From the NCBI GenBank assembly GCA_046290575.1, contig JBKAGX010000002.1:496001-560000 (forward strand): 64,000 bases of DNA. Reading direction: 5' to 3'. The translations under genes and the position numbers were made by a program. The DNA comes from JANQQJ01 sp046290575 (GTDB lineage: Bacteria; Pseudomonadota; Alphaproteobacteria; SMXS01). Shown one piece after another: positions 19,358-27,384 of this stretch. How positions within the stretch are numbered: position 1 is the stretch's first letter; each line of letters begins with the position of its first letter. Under the pieces are notes generated by a model, which did not search any database, was not told the DNA's origin, and saw only the letters and a program-made list of their open reading frames with translations.

Positions 19358-20260
19358 GTGGGTAGGGTGTCACTCGGTAAGAAAATCAAAAAGAACCTGG
19401 CGATACAGACGGCCCGGCTGCAGGCTGGCTTTTTGAAGGGTATGAGCCGAGGCGAGATTGAGACGATTGCCCGGCACGTCATGGAACAACAGGGGCGGGG
19501 AGATGATCTGCCGCTTGTCTTGTTTTCCCGCGCCCATCTTGAAAAATCGACGCATGTCCCGAACCAGTTCCAGCTCAATGGTGAGCGATTTCTGCTTGAT
19601 GCGGTAAGCCAGCTTGGCTTTTCCGTGCTGTTTGACGTGGGGGCCAACAAGGGCACCTGGTCGACGCATGTGCATGCCGTGTTTTCAGATGCTGATCTAC
19701 ACGCGTTTGAGATTGTACCTGATACCTGCCGCAAGCTTGAGGCTGCGCTGGGGCCGGGTCCCCATATGCACATCAATGAGTTCGGCCTTAGCGACCAGCC
19801 GGGCGCGGTGACTGTTTTCCTTTACGATTCTGACCTGTTGTCATCGGTTTTTCATTTCGAGACAGGTGGCGATTCATCAGACGCACAAATTACCAGCCGG
19901 GTCGAGCGCGGTGCGGACTACTGCGTGAACCACGGCATCACCAGCATCGACTTCCTGAAAGTCGATGTCGAGGGGGCTGAAGGGCGGGTGCTCGAGGGGT
20001 TTCGACCATTGTTCGAATCAGGTTCAATTCGGCTGGTCCAGTTCGAATACAATCGCGGCGCGCTGATTGGCGATTTCCTGCTTAAACATGCTTTTGAATT
20101 TTTCTCAGGCCTGGAGTATCGCCTCGGTAAGCTGACGCCGGAGGGTGTGCATTTTCATGAGTATGATTTCATCTATGAAGACTTCGTCGGCCCGAACTAC
20201 GTCGCCTGCCGGGCAGACGACGTAGAACTGATCGACATCATCAGCCGGTTCAGCCGATAG
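19358..20260 (+). CDS. FkbM-family methyltransferase
   Basis: The 300-residue protein has the FkbM SAM-binding core: VLFDVGANKGTWSTHVHAVF near residue 89, HAFEIVPDTCRKL, and SIDFLKVDVEGAEGRVLEGF near residue 188. A final EFYN-like acidic strand (VQFEYN) follows. Family members O-methylate sugars or antibiotics; the acceptor here is unknown. The start is GTG, either 19358 or 19367, without a convincing ribosome binding site. It ends 16 bp before the convergent HicA-like gene. Confidence 0.88.
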   Translation: MGRVSLGKKIKKNLAIQTARLQAGFLKGMSRGEIETIARHVMEQQGRGDDLPLVLFSRAHLEKSTHVPNQFQLNGERFLLDAVSQLGFSVLFDVGANKGTWSTHVHAVFSDADLHAFEIVPDTCRKLEAALGPGPHMHINEFGLSDQPGAVTVFLYDSDLLSSVFHFETGGDSSDAQITSRVERGADYCVNHGITSIDFLKVDVEGAEGRVLEGFRPLFESGSIRLVQFEYNRGALIGDFLLKHAFEFFSGLEYRLGKLTPEGVHFHEYDFIYEDFVGPNYVACRADDVELIDIISRFSR

Positions 20261-20276
20261 CGGGCCAGGATGCCCT

Positions 20277-20543
20277 CTAGAGGGGATAGTCCTCCGTCGG
20301 GTTGATCCCGGCTGTTTCGATGAATTTGCGGACCTGAACGACCTCTTCTTTCGGCAGGCTGTGTTTGGCGTGCGAGAAGTTGGCGCTGTGGCCGTTCAAG
20401 GTGACGTGAAGCTTGCCGGAATGGGCCGATTTGACCTCACCGCCCAGCTCGCGCAGAACGCTCTCGACATCTTTCATGGCAATATTGCTGTTGATGGGAT
20501 GCGCGAAGAGTGCGTGAAGAACTTTTCGGTGATGGTGATTCAT
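20277..20543 (-). CDS. Orphan HicA-like protein
   Basis: This 88-residue basic protein has the short dsRBD-like HicA layout. N-terminal HHRKVLHALF is followed by a KDVESVLRELGGEV helix, a SGKLHVTLNGHSANFSHAKHS strand-loop containing the usual histidine, and a VRKFIETAGI helix. It resembles the HicA-family variants found widely in alphaproteobacteria as single genes. No HicB antitoxin gene lies on either side, so a toxin-antitoxin role is doubtful. AAAGAGAACG lies just upstream of the ATG. Confidence 0.7.
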   Translation of the reverse strand: MNHHHRKVLHALFAHPINSNIAMKDVESVLRELGGEVKSAHSGKLHVTLNGHSANFSHAKHSLPKEEVVQVRKFIETAGINPTEDYPL

Positions 20544-20711
20544 AACGTTCTCTTTCTGAAAAAGGGCTCATGGGTCAAATAGTAAGCTGAACCAGCGCAT
20601 CAACACTGATCCATATCAATCTTAGGGAGCCCATCGTCATTGTCCCCGCCCCCGGAACGCGATAGTTTCGGCACACGCCGACGCTGCGGCGGTCGATCCG
20701 GACGCGTAACC

Positions 20712-21374
20712 ATGCTTAATTTCGCTGAAGACATTACCCTGCTGCTGCTCGATGACGAGACGGGTTCCATGTTGCAGCCCAAAGGGCTGGTTACAAACCA
20801 CGTTTTAGCGGGTGCTGTACTTATGGATTTGGCGTTTCAGTCAAAGATCGACGCGGATCTGTCGACCCTGACCGTCATTGACCCGACACCGACCGGTGAT
20901 CCGTTACTCGATCCCTATCTGGCCCAGATCGTGGCGTCGACGGAGGACCTGACCGCGTCAGACTGGATTCGTGTCCTGAGCGGATTCGGCGAAGAGATTC
21001 TTGAAAAAGCCCTCGCATCCCTGGTCGACAAGGGAATCCTCCGGATCGATGAAAAGAAAATTCTCTGGGTTTTCGGCACGCGCCGCTACCCGACCGTGGA
21101 TGATCGCGAGGAACGCGAGGTCAAGCTGCGTATTCTTGATGCGATTCTCAGCGACAAGATTCCGGAACCCCGTGATGTGGTCGTGATATGCCTGGCGGAT
21201 GCCGGCGATTTGTTCAAATACATCCTGAGCCCGCGGGAACTGGACCATGCGGCCGACCGGATTGCGATGATCAGCAAGCTCGACCTGATCGGGCAGGCAC
21301 TGTCCAGCTCGGTCCGGCAGTTGCACGTTGATATTCAACTTGCCGCGTCGAGCCATCTCGGCCACATGATGTAG
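20712..21374 (+). CDS. GPP34 (Golgi phosphoprotein 3-like) family protein
   Basis: This protein of about 220 residues is a bacterial member of the GPP34 family, whose eukaryotic founder GOLPH3/Vps74 binds phosphatidylinositol 4-phosphate. The family opening is clear: MLNFAEDITLLLLDDETG, then VTNHVLAGAVLMDLAFQSKI, and a late helical DLFKYILSPRELDHAADRI. I chose the ATG at 20712 because it matches the family start. An in-frame TTG at 20640 with AGGGAG upstream would add 24 unconserved residues. Its role in bacteria is not established. A STAS gene follows after 64 bp. Confidence 0.85.
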   Translation: MLNFAEDITLLLLDDETGSMLQPKGLVTNHVLAGAVLMDLAFQSKIDADLSTLTVIDPTPTGDPLLDPYLAQIVASTEDLTASDWIRVLSGFGEEILEKALASLVDKGILRIDEKKILWVFGTRRYPTVDDREEREVKLRILDAILSDKIPEPRDVVVICLADAGDLFKYILSPRELDHAADRIAMISKLDLIGQALSSSVRQLHVDIQLAASSHLGHMM

Positions 21375-21438
21375 GCATATGTGTCATACCGGCATCGCGC
21401 ACGCCATCAGGGTTTAGGCTGAAAACAAGGGACTGCTT

Positions 21439-21774
21439 ATGAATTTACGTCAGGAAAATACTTCGGGTGTTGGCGTCATGATCCTGGAAGGCCGCCTTGA
21501 TGCAAACAGTGCCGATCAGTTTCAAAATGGCGTTCTGGGCCGTGTCGGCAAAGAAGGCGGCGCGGTGCTGCTTGACCTCTCGGCCCTGTCCTACCTGAGC
21601 AGCGCGGGTATTCGCTCCATCCTGATCATCGCGCGTGAGCTGCAAGCGCAGAAGCGCGGATTTGCCATGTGTGGTGCAAGCGGCGGCGTCGAAGAAGTGC
21701 TGTCGGTCAGTGGTGTCGACAGTATTGTCACGGTCCATGAAACCCGTGATGCCGGTGTTCAGGCTTTGGCTTAA
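21439..21774 (+). CDS. STAS-domain anti-sigma factor antagonist
   Basis: This 111-residue single STAS domain resembles SpoIIAA/RsbV-type anti-anti-sigma factors. Visible landmarks are MILEGRLDANSADQFQNGV, then AVLLDLSALSYLSSAGIRSILIIAREL. The serine in YLSSAGIR is the position phosphorylated in the family. A partner-switching kinase and phosphatase are not in the window, so its circuit is unknown. It follows the GPP34 gene in the same direction. Confidence 0.92.
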   Translation: MNLRQENTSGVGVMILEGRLDANSADQFQNGVLGRVGKEGGAVLLDLSALSYLSSAGIRSILIIARELQAQKRGFAMCGASGGVEEVLSVSGVDSIVTVHETRDAGVQALA

Positions 21775-21792
21775 ACAGCCTGGGTGGACGCC

Positions 21793-22737
21793 TCACCGCG
21801 CGACGAGTTCGTGTATAGCCTCGACCATCTGGTCGTCGAAAATCCTGAGTACATTGGCGTTTCTGTGCGGATGAAACGGCGCCCCGTCAGCAGGTGACCT
21901 GCCGGACGCCTGTGGCTCCTTGGACCGCCAGTAATGGCCGGAATACATGCCGATCAGATAGAAATCATCGCCTAGAAGGGCGGCTACCGCACCGCCTGAT
22001 GCACCTGATTTGGCATCACAGTTCGTGAAATAGAGCTTGTTTCTGACTGGCCCGTCATATCGTTTTGGCAGACGCGTCAAACTGCACTTACGGCTGACCG
22101 TCTGTTTCCGTTCACTTGAATTGTACCCGGTCACCGAAACACCGCCCTGGATGGGACCGGTTATCTTTACCTTTTGAACCAGTTCACGGTGGGTCAGCGG
22201 TTTGAGCGCGCTACCAAAACGGTCAAGCCGTGCACCGATCGCGATCAGCGCCCAATCATCCATGAAGTCCTTGATGCCGGGTTGAGCCCAGGGCACATAG
22301 TCGCCGACGATGGCATCGTTCAGATCAAAGGCGCGGCGGTAGTTACGACCCAGATAGGGGATAAAGATGCAGTTCTTGCGGCGTTTATGGGTGCCTGGCT
22401 CAAAGAAAATGTGAGCGACCGTGGCGACAATGGACCAGTTTCGCGCGTCAGCAATATCGCTCACGTCCAGCACCGTTCCTGACCCGCGTACGACACCGGC
22501 GCACTCTATGGTTCCGGTCGCGCGTAGAGGTTTTAACGCGGTGTCCTCACGGAGAATCGGCCGCCGGTCATCCTCTGGCCCATTTTTCGGATTGCCATCG
22601 CCAAAAACTGCGGCCGAGGCAGGGTGAGCCAACGCCGCAAAAGACAAAACCAAGCCTAAAAGGCACAAGCCGGTAAGTATGCTCTTTGAAGCATCGCGTT
22701 TCCGCTGTTGGGTCAAATTTGGTCCGCGATAAATCAT
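21793..22737 (-). CDS. Exported trypsin-like serine protease-fold protein
   Basis: This protein of about 314 residues has a signal peptide (TGLCLLGLVLSFAALAHPASA) and a chymotrypsin-like catalytic triad. His is in IVATVAHIFF (about 109), Asp in DDWALIAIG (about 161), and Ser in CDAKSGASGGAVAAL (about 247). Cysteines before the TVAH block and in the NCDAKSGASGG loop could form disulfides. I chose the ATG at 22737 to place the signal peptide near the N-terminus; 22779 is also open. The substrate is unknown. It lies directly downstream of the exported glutathione peroxidase on the same strand. Confidence 0.8.
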   Translation of the reverse strand: MIYRGPNLTQQRKRDASKSILTGLCLLGLVLSFAALAHPASAAVFGDGNPKNGPEDDRRPILREDTALKPLRATGTIECAGVVRGSGTVLDVSDIADARNWSIVATVAHIFFEPGTHKRRKNCIFIPYLGRNYRRAFDLNDAIVGDYVPWAQPGIKDFMDDWALIAIGARLDRFGSALKPLTHRELVQKVKITGPIQGGVSVTGYNSSERKQTVSRKCSLTRLPKRYDGPVRNKLYFTNCDAKSGASGGAVAALLGDDFYLIGMYSGHYWRSKEPQASGRSPADGAPFHPHRNANVLRIFDDQMVEAIHELVAR

Positions 22738-22788
22738 GAAGTGAATATAGGATCGGTTCGCGCTTAAGGGCGCGACCATCCTATCCTG

Positions 22789-23349
22789 TTAGTCTGATGG
22801 CGGCAAAGCCTCGTCGATGGCCCTCCGCAGCATGCCGGCATCGGGCGCCACCCCGGAGCCGAAGGTCTTCACGAATGCACCATTGGCGTCAACCAGCACC
22901 TTGTTGAAGTTCCAGCTCGGTTCTGCTGACCGTCCGCCCTCGTCTTTGACCCAGGCATAGAACGGGTGTGCATCCGCGCCTTTCACAGCCGTGCTTTCGG
23001 TCAACGGAAAGGTGATGCTGTAATTCGTGTCACAAAACTCCTTGATCTCCGCGTTGTCGTCATATTCCTGATTGAAACTGTCGGACGGTACGCCGACCAG
23101 CACCAGGCCTTTGTCCTTGTAGTCCTGCCAAAGCGCCTCGAGCGCTCTGTATTGAGGCGTATAGCCGCAAAAGGATGCTGTATTGACCACCAGAAGCGTT
23201 TTGCCCTCGAGCTCACTCAGCGGCATCGGATCGCCATTGATGGCAGTGAAATTGAAATCATAGGCGGTCATGGCCGACGCTCCTGCTGGGGTTGCAAAGG
23301 CAACAAGGAGGATTGCCAGCACCCTTCTTTTGAATATTCGTAATACCAT
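22789..23349 (-). CDS. Exported glutathione peroxidase family protein
   Basis: This 186-residue thiol peroxidase reduces hydroperoxides. A signal peptide (VLAILLVAFATPAGASA) predicts periplasmic location, unlike the usual cytoplasmic form. The peroxidatic Cys is in VVNTASFCGYTPQY (Cys rather than selenocysteine), followed by GVPSDSFNQEY and the WNFNKVLVD block that completes the Cys-Gln-Trp-Asn tetrad. The start at 23349 has AAGGAGG directly upstream. The protease-like gene starts 51 bp downstream. Confidence 0.92.
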   Translation of the reverse strand: MVLRIFKRRVLAILLVAFATPAGASAMTAYDFNFTAINGDPMPLSELEGKTLLVVNTASFCGYTPQYRALEALWQDYKDKGLVLVGVPSDSFNQEYDDNAEIKEFCDTNYSITFPLTESTAVKGADAHPFYAWVKDEGGRSAEPSWNFNKVLVDANGAFVKTFGSGVAPDAGMLRRAIDEALPPSD

Positions 23350-23531
23350 CACTGCCTCCTTGACTATGGCGTCTCTTATGCGCGGGCTGCCGCGCTGCAG
23401 ATCATAGATAGGCCGGTTGGCCATCATTGGCCACAATGCGGCATGGCGGGAGTCGTTCGAATCCGCTTGCGCCGGGCTCGATCAAGCTCAATCGTAAGGC
23501 CACGCAGTTTGAGCCGTCAGGGGAGAGTTTC

Positions 23532-24500
23532 ATGACCGCAGCATTTCCGGATCCCAGTTTCATTAAGACCAATGGCATTAAAATGGCCGTCTATGAGGCC
23601 GGGCCTACCGATGGAGTCCCGGTGGTGTTGTGCCATGGCTTTCCCGAGCTGGCCTATTCCTGGCGCAACCAGCTGCCGGCGCTTGCAGAGGCAGGATTTC
23701 GTGTTCTCGCGCCCGACCAGCGCGGCTATGGCCTGACCGACAAACCCGAGGCGGCGATCGAATACGACATTCATAATCTCACGGCGGATCTGGTCGGCCT
23801 GCTCGACGCCTATGACATCGAAAAAGCGGTGTTCATCGGCCATGACTGGGGCGGGCTGGTCGTCTGGCAGGTGCCGTTGTTGCATCCCACGCGGGTCGCC
23901 GGGATTATCGGTGCCGGTGTGCCCTTTATTCCCCGCGCACCGGAAGACCCGGTCGAGACGTTCCGCAAGATGTGGGGCGACCGGATGTACATCGTCAACT
24001 TCCAGGACAGCCATGAGGCCGACGACGTTTTCGATTCGGACCCCTACCGGGTGTTCGACACGCTGATGCGCAAAAGCCCGATCACGCTGGAGGAATTCGC
24101 CAAGCTGCCGCATGAGGAAAAGGTGGCTGATCTGGTCAAGCGGGTTCAGATGGGCCCCGCAGGTGGCGAGCGCATCGTCAGTGAAGAAGAGCTGAAATTC
24201 TACGCTGACACCTATGCCAAAGGGGGGTTCACCGGCCCGATCAACTGGTACAGAAACTGGTCGCGCAACTGGAAGACAACGGTTCATCTTGAACAGCGTA
24301 TCAAGGTGCCATCGCTGTTCATTGAGGCCGGTAACGATTTGGCGACAGCAGCTATCCCCGATGTTGCTTCGTTGATGGAAGGCCATGTTGATGACATCGA
24401 AATCCAGCGCGTGCCGGACAGTGGTCACTGGATTCAGCAGGAGTATCCCGAAGAGGTAAACCGCTTCATGGTGGATTGGCTGACCCGCCGGTTTGGATAA
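23532..24500 (+). CDS. Epoxide hydrolase-like alpha/beta hydrolase
   Basis: This 322-residue alpha/beta hydrolase resembles soluble epoxide hydrolases. The oxyanion motif HGFPELAYSWRNQ, nucleophile D105 in GHDWGG, cap-domain tyrosines (INWYRNW), and the late catalytic His in DSGHWIQQEYPEEV are all present. A soluble epoxide-to-diol activity is likely, with unknown substrate. The ATG at 23532 has GGGAGAG upstream; the frame is open further left (23427), but that part is unconserved. A DUF202 gene follows after 12 bp. Confidence 0.9.
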   Translation: MTAAFPDPSFIKTNGIKMAVYEAGPTDGVPVVLCHGFPELAYSWRNQLPALAEAGFRVLAPDQRGYGLTDKPEAAIEYDIHNLTADLVGLLDAYDIEKAVFIGHDWGGLVVWQVPLLHPTRVAGIIGAGVPFIPRAPEDPVETFRKMWGDRMYIVNFQDSHEADDVFDSDPYRVFDTLMRKSPITLEEFAKLPHEEKVADLVKRVQMGPAGGERIVSEEELKFYADTYAKGGFTGPINWYRNWSRNWKTTVHLEQRIKVPSLFIEAGNDLATAAIPDVASLMEGHVDDIEIQRVPDSGHWIQQEYPEEVNRFMVDWLTRRFG

Positions 24501-24512
24501 AAGGGCGGGACG

Positions 24513-24887
24513 ATGATCACGAATTACACCGACCATGCAGCCAATGAGCGCACTTACCTGGCCTGGGTACGCACGGGCGTTACTGTCCTGGTGCTGGGCT
24601 TCTTCGTTGAGCGGTTTGAGATGTTTATTCAAATGTCGGGAGCGGAGAACAACGAGGCCGCCATCGAACCGGCCGGAGTGCTGGATGTCAGTATGCTGGC
24701 AGTGTTTCTGGTCGCGCTCGGGCTTCTGGTGATTGTGTTTTCAACCGGCCACTACGTCCGGATCAATCGTGCCATCGACAGGCAAGAAACAATGCAGTTC
24801 AGGGACCTGACGCTCCCGCTTGTCATGTCCGGTCTGTTATTCGTCTTCGGCGTGCTGCTGTTGCTTTGGCTTGTGCGGATAATTTGA
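24513..24887 (+). CDS. DUF202 (YidH-like) membrane protein
   Basis: This is a 124-residue protein with three membrane spans (about 20-37, 60-80 and 100-122). The DUF202 signature ANERTYLAWVRTGV occurs right before the first span. The family is widespread and uncharacterised, resembling VTC-type small membrane domains. It probably shares a transcript with the epoxide hydrolase gene. Confidence 0.88.
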   Translation: MITNYTDHAANERTYLAWVRTGVTVLVLGFFVERFEMFIQMSGAENNEAAIEPAGVLDVSMLAVFLVALGLLVIVFSTGHYVRINRAIDRQETMQFRDLTLPLVMSGLLFVFGVLLLLWLVRII

Positions 24888-24901
24888 TTTGCGAGAAGCT
24901 G

Positions 24902-25216
24902 TCACCGCGCCTCAACAGGTTCCTCAGCATCATCCGCAGGGCTTGTCTGGAAGATTGCCGAAAGCCGTTCTGTCAGAGCATCAGCGTTGATCCCGGCGAG
25001 CCCGCACCAGAAGTTTCGAGAGATGGCCCATTCGCCGGAGCTTGCGGTCAAGAAGCGAATGGCCTGTGCTTTCTCGAGATTGGCATCCCGACGCACGATT
25101 CCATCACCTTCTTCCACACCGGCATCTGTTAGTGCGCGCAGGATAACCGCTGCGGCTAGCTGCACTTCCGCACTATCTATGGACTTGTCACTGGACGGTA
25201 CAGCTCGGCGTTTCAT
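24902..25216 (-). CDS. Small hypothetical protein with FWC motif
   Basis: I do not recognise a named family in this 104-residue protein. It looks soluble and helical, with AEVQLAAAVILRALTDAG early, a middle RRDANLEKAQAIRFLTASSGEWA, and NFWCGLAGINADALTERL late. Similar FWC.LAGL-type segments recur, to my memory, in small alphaproteobacterial and phage proteins, but that is not evidence of function. I chose the ATG at 25216 because the longer frame runs antisense-free but out of phase through the upstream repeat gene. It is 31 bp downstream of that gene, so the two may be cotranscribed. Confidence 0.6.
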   Translation of the reverse strand: MKRRAVPSSDKSIDSAEVQLAAAVILRALTDAGVEEGDGIVRRDANLEKAQAIRFLTASSGEWAISRNFWCGLAGINADALTERLSAIFQTSPADDAEEPVEAR

Positions 25217-25247
25217 GAGAACCGCCCTCCCGATAGCGGTGAATATT

Positions 25248-26030
25248 CTAGCGCAGAACGCATTCGTTCCTGTTCTTGCGAAAGGCGTCGTTACAATTCC
25301 AGCCAGTGCCTGAATGGTTGAGATGGGCATTTTCAGGAAGATCAACGACCACACAATTAGCCCCGCTGGCACGGAAACCACGACGGCACGCCCAGCCTTG
25401 TCCGAATCCGCCATCGGAGAGAAATCCGTTTTTGGGAATCCTGATTGGCATACAGCGATTGTCTTCGGCTTGATAGCCACGCTCGCATTCCCAGCCGGGG
25501 CCGGAGAAAGAGTCGGTCAAATATCCGTTTTCCGGCACATCGATCTTGATGCAGCTGTCTTCCGACGCCTTAAAGCCACGCTCGCATCGCCAGCCGGGTC
25601 CGAAGGTCGCTTCGACCAGGTAGCCATTTGGCGGAACGGTAATTTTTTTACACGTGTCATTTACAGACTGGTAGCCGCGCTCGCAGGTCCAACTGTCTCC
25701 ATAGGATATGAGGTAAGCGTTGGCCGGAATGTCAATTTTGACACATGCGCTGTCCGTTCTTTTGAAACTCCGTTTGCATTCCCACCCACGGCCATAGGTC
25801 GTGTTGGTTGCATAGGCGTTTTCCGGTATGAGCACGGTAACGCAAGAGGTGTCTACGGCTCGGAAGCCCGCATTGCATGACCACCCTGGGCCGTAGCCTC
25901 GGGCTGTGGCGTTTTCGGGAATAGTTGAAGCGCTGGCGGCGTGCACGGAAAGTGTGGCCACAACCAATATCAGAGGTCCGATGAGCATGCGCTTTAAGGA
26001 CGTTCTGATCGTCAGGCCAAACGAAGTCAT
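25248..26030 (-). CDS. Exported Cys/Trp protein with seven tandem repeats
   Basis: This 260-residue protein has a signal peptide (residues about 1-34, ending ASAS) followed almost entirely by seven repeats of 30-33 residues. The consensus is P-x-N-x-Y-L, four or five variable residues, G-P-G-W-x-C-x-R-G-F, five or six variable residues, then C-x-x-I. Each repeat therefore supplies two cysteines and one invariant Trp. The last repeat ends at the C-terminus. This suggests a disulfide-stapled extracellular or periplasmic rod or array. I know no named domain for it. AGGAG lies 9 bp upstream of the ATG at 26030. Confidence 0.8.
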   Translation of the reverse strand: MTSFGLTIRTSLKRMLIGPLILVVATLSVHAASASTIPENATARGYGPGWSCNAGFRAVDTSCVTVLIPENAYATNTTYGRGWECKRSFKRTDSACVKIDIPANAYLISYGDSWTCERGYQSVNDTCKKITVPPNGYLVEATFGPGWRCERGFKASEDSCIKIDVPENGYLTDSFSGPGWECERGYQAEDNRCMPIRIPKNGFLSDGGFGQGWACRRGFRASGANCVVVDLPENAHLNHSGTGWNCNDAFRKNRNECVLR

Positions 26031-26089
26031 CTGCGTTGTCTCCTGATAGAGCGACAACGCTTTGTTTTGCTGTCGAAATGGAAGTCGTC

Positions 26090-26123
26090 GGCCAGGGCCC
26101 CGGCGGTAAGGCGGGGCCCGGCC
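26090..26123. other. Strong G/C hairpin between cspA and repeat-protein gene
   Basis: A 12-bp stem (GGCC, a bulged A, GGGCCCCG paired with CGGGGCCC and GGCC) has a 9-nt loop. It sits 13 bp past the cspA stop on the minus strand. It lacks a T tract, so it may be an mRNA-stabilising hairpin or a Rho-linked end rather than a classic terminator. Confidence 0.5.
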
Positions 26124-26135
26124 ACGGATGTCGAT

Positions 26136-26345
26136 CTAGTCGACGATACGCAGATTTTCTGCTGCGCTCTTGCCGTTATTGCCCGGCTGCAGCTCGTACT
26201 CAACCTTCTGGCCTTCGTTCAGGCCAGACAGACCGGCGCGCTCGACGGCTGAAATGTGAACAAAAGCATCGCCCCCACCTGAATCCGGCTCAATGAAGCC
26301 ATAACCCTTTGTTGAGTTAAACCACTTAACAGTACCTGTCGTCAT
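26136..26345 (-). CDS. cspA: Cold-shock domain protein
   Basis: This 69-residue single OB-fold nucleic-acid-binding protein acts as an RNA chaperone. The RNP1 motif KGYGFIEPD and RNP2 motif DAFVHIS are intact. It is monocistronic with about 200 bp upstream to the next gene, room for the long 5' leader common in cold-shock genes; I did not resolve a leader structure. Confidence 0.96.
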   Translation of the reverse strand: MTTGTVKWFNSTKGYGFIEPDSGGGDAFVHISAVERAGLSGLNEGQKVEYELQPGNNGKSAAENLRIVD

Positions 26346-26549
26346 GTTCTTGTCTTTCGCGAATTAAGGTTAGGACCGCATGCGATGGCATGACGGCTTT
26401 CAGTTTGTCCAAATCCTAGGGAAGCGATGCGACAGAATAGATGACGCATTACAAGCCGGAGATATTCGTCCTGAAGTGCCGCTTATCGCTCTGATGCTCC
26501 AGTAATTCAACTGTTTTATGCGCCAGACCCCAGACAACCCGGTCGGGAG

Positions 26550-27254
26550 CTAATCCTTTTCAGGCTCTATCGGGGGCGGTTTTCCGATTGAATCATCAAG
26601 CGGAATCGGGTCGCCGCGGCTGCGGCGAAAGTTAATCGTGTCCTCGGAGACGGCCCCGCCGGAAATAATGAACGACATTGCCTGGTCGACGGTCCAGTCC
26701 GTGGATATGACATTGTGGATCGGCACCAGCTCCAGATAGCCTGACGTCGGGTTGGGGGTTGTGGGGACATAGACCGCAGCGATTTTCTCGCCCGTATCTT
26801 CGTCGGTAAGCGTGCGGGTGACGAAGCCAACGGCTTTCATGCTGTCATGTGGGAAATTGATCAGAACCACCCTCTGTACGTCGTCCGGCTTCTGCTGCAT
26901 GACGGACAGAAGCTGCTTGGTGGCGCCATATATTTTCTCAACCAGCGGGATAGACTGGACGACTGAATCAAACAGGTTGAGCAGGCGCCTGCCGACCAAC
27001 AGGCCTGCGGCCCAGCCGATGATCAGAATAAAAAGCAGGGTGACCACCACGGCCAGTGTGGTTTCCACGGCATCGCTGGTCAGGATTGTGCTGGGGCCAA
27101 TCCACTGAACGATCTGCCGTGCCGCCGGTTTTCCGATATCCGACAGCTGCGCCAGAATAAAGGTGAAGATGATCCACGTTATCCATAGCGGGATCAGCGT
27201 CAGGATTCCGGTCAGAAACCATCGCTGAATTCGTGCTGATAAACGACGCGACAG
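26550..27254 (-). CDS. DUF502 membrane protein, probable CTG start
   Basis: This DUF502 family protein is predicted here at 234 residues. Two spans (about residues 11-33 and 65-90) carry the family pattern RWFLTGILTLIPLWITW and TLLFILIIGWAAGLL. A soluble domain with SIPLVEKIYGATKQL, FPHDSMKAVGFVT and PTTPNPTSGYLELVP follows. Conserved sequence extends well upstream of the first GTG (27068), so the gene must begin before it. The frame is open to 27347 but holds no ATG, GTG or TTG there. A CTG at 27252-27254 is preceded 8 bp upstream by GGGGG in AAAGGGGGAAAG. Function is unknown. Confidence 0.8.
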   Translation of the reverse strand: MSRRLSARIQRWFLTGILTLIPLWITWIIFTFILAQLSDIGKPAARQIVQWIGPSTILTSDAVETTLAVVVTLLFILIIGWAAGLLVGRRLLNLFDSVVQSIPLVEKIYGATKQLLSVMQQKPDDVQRVVLINFPHDSMKAVGFVTRTLTDEDTGEKIAAVYVPTTPNPTSGYLELVPIHNVISTDWTVDQAMSFIISGGAVSEDTINFRRSRGDPIPLDDSIGKPPPIEPEKD

Positions 27255-27384
27255 AGTTCTTTCCCCCTTTGGCTTTGTGTATCCGCTTACGGCGTATACA
27301 TCTATGGCAGAGCAAATGTCAGGCCCGCACCGCCCACACCCTAGGGACTATAGTGCGCTTGGGAAAAGAAAAAGGAAACGAAGC

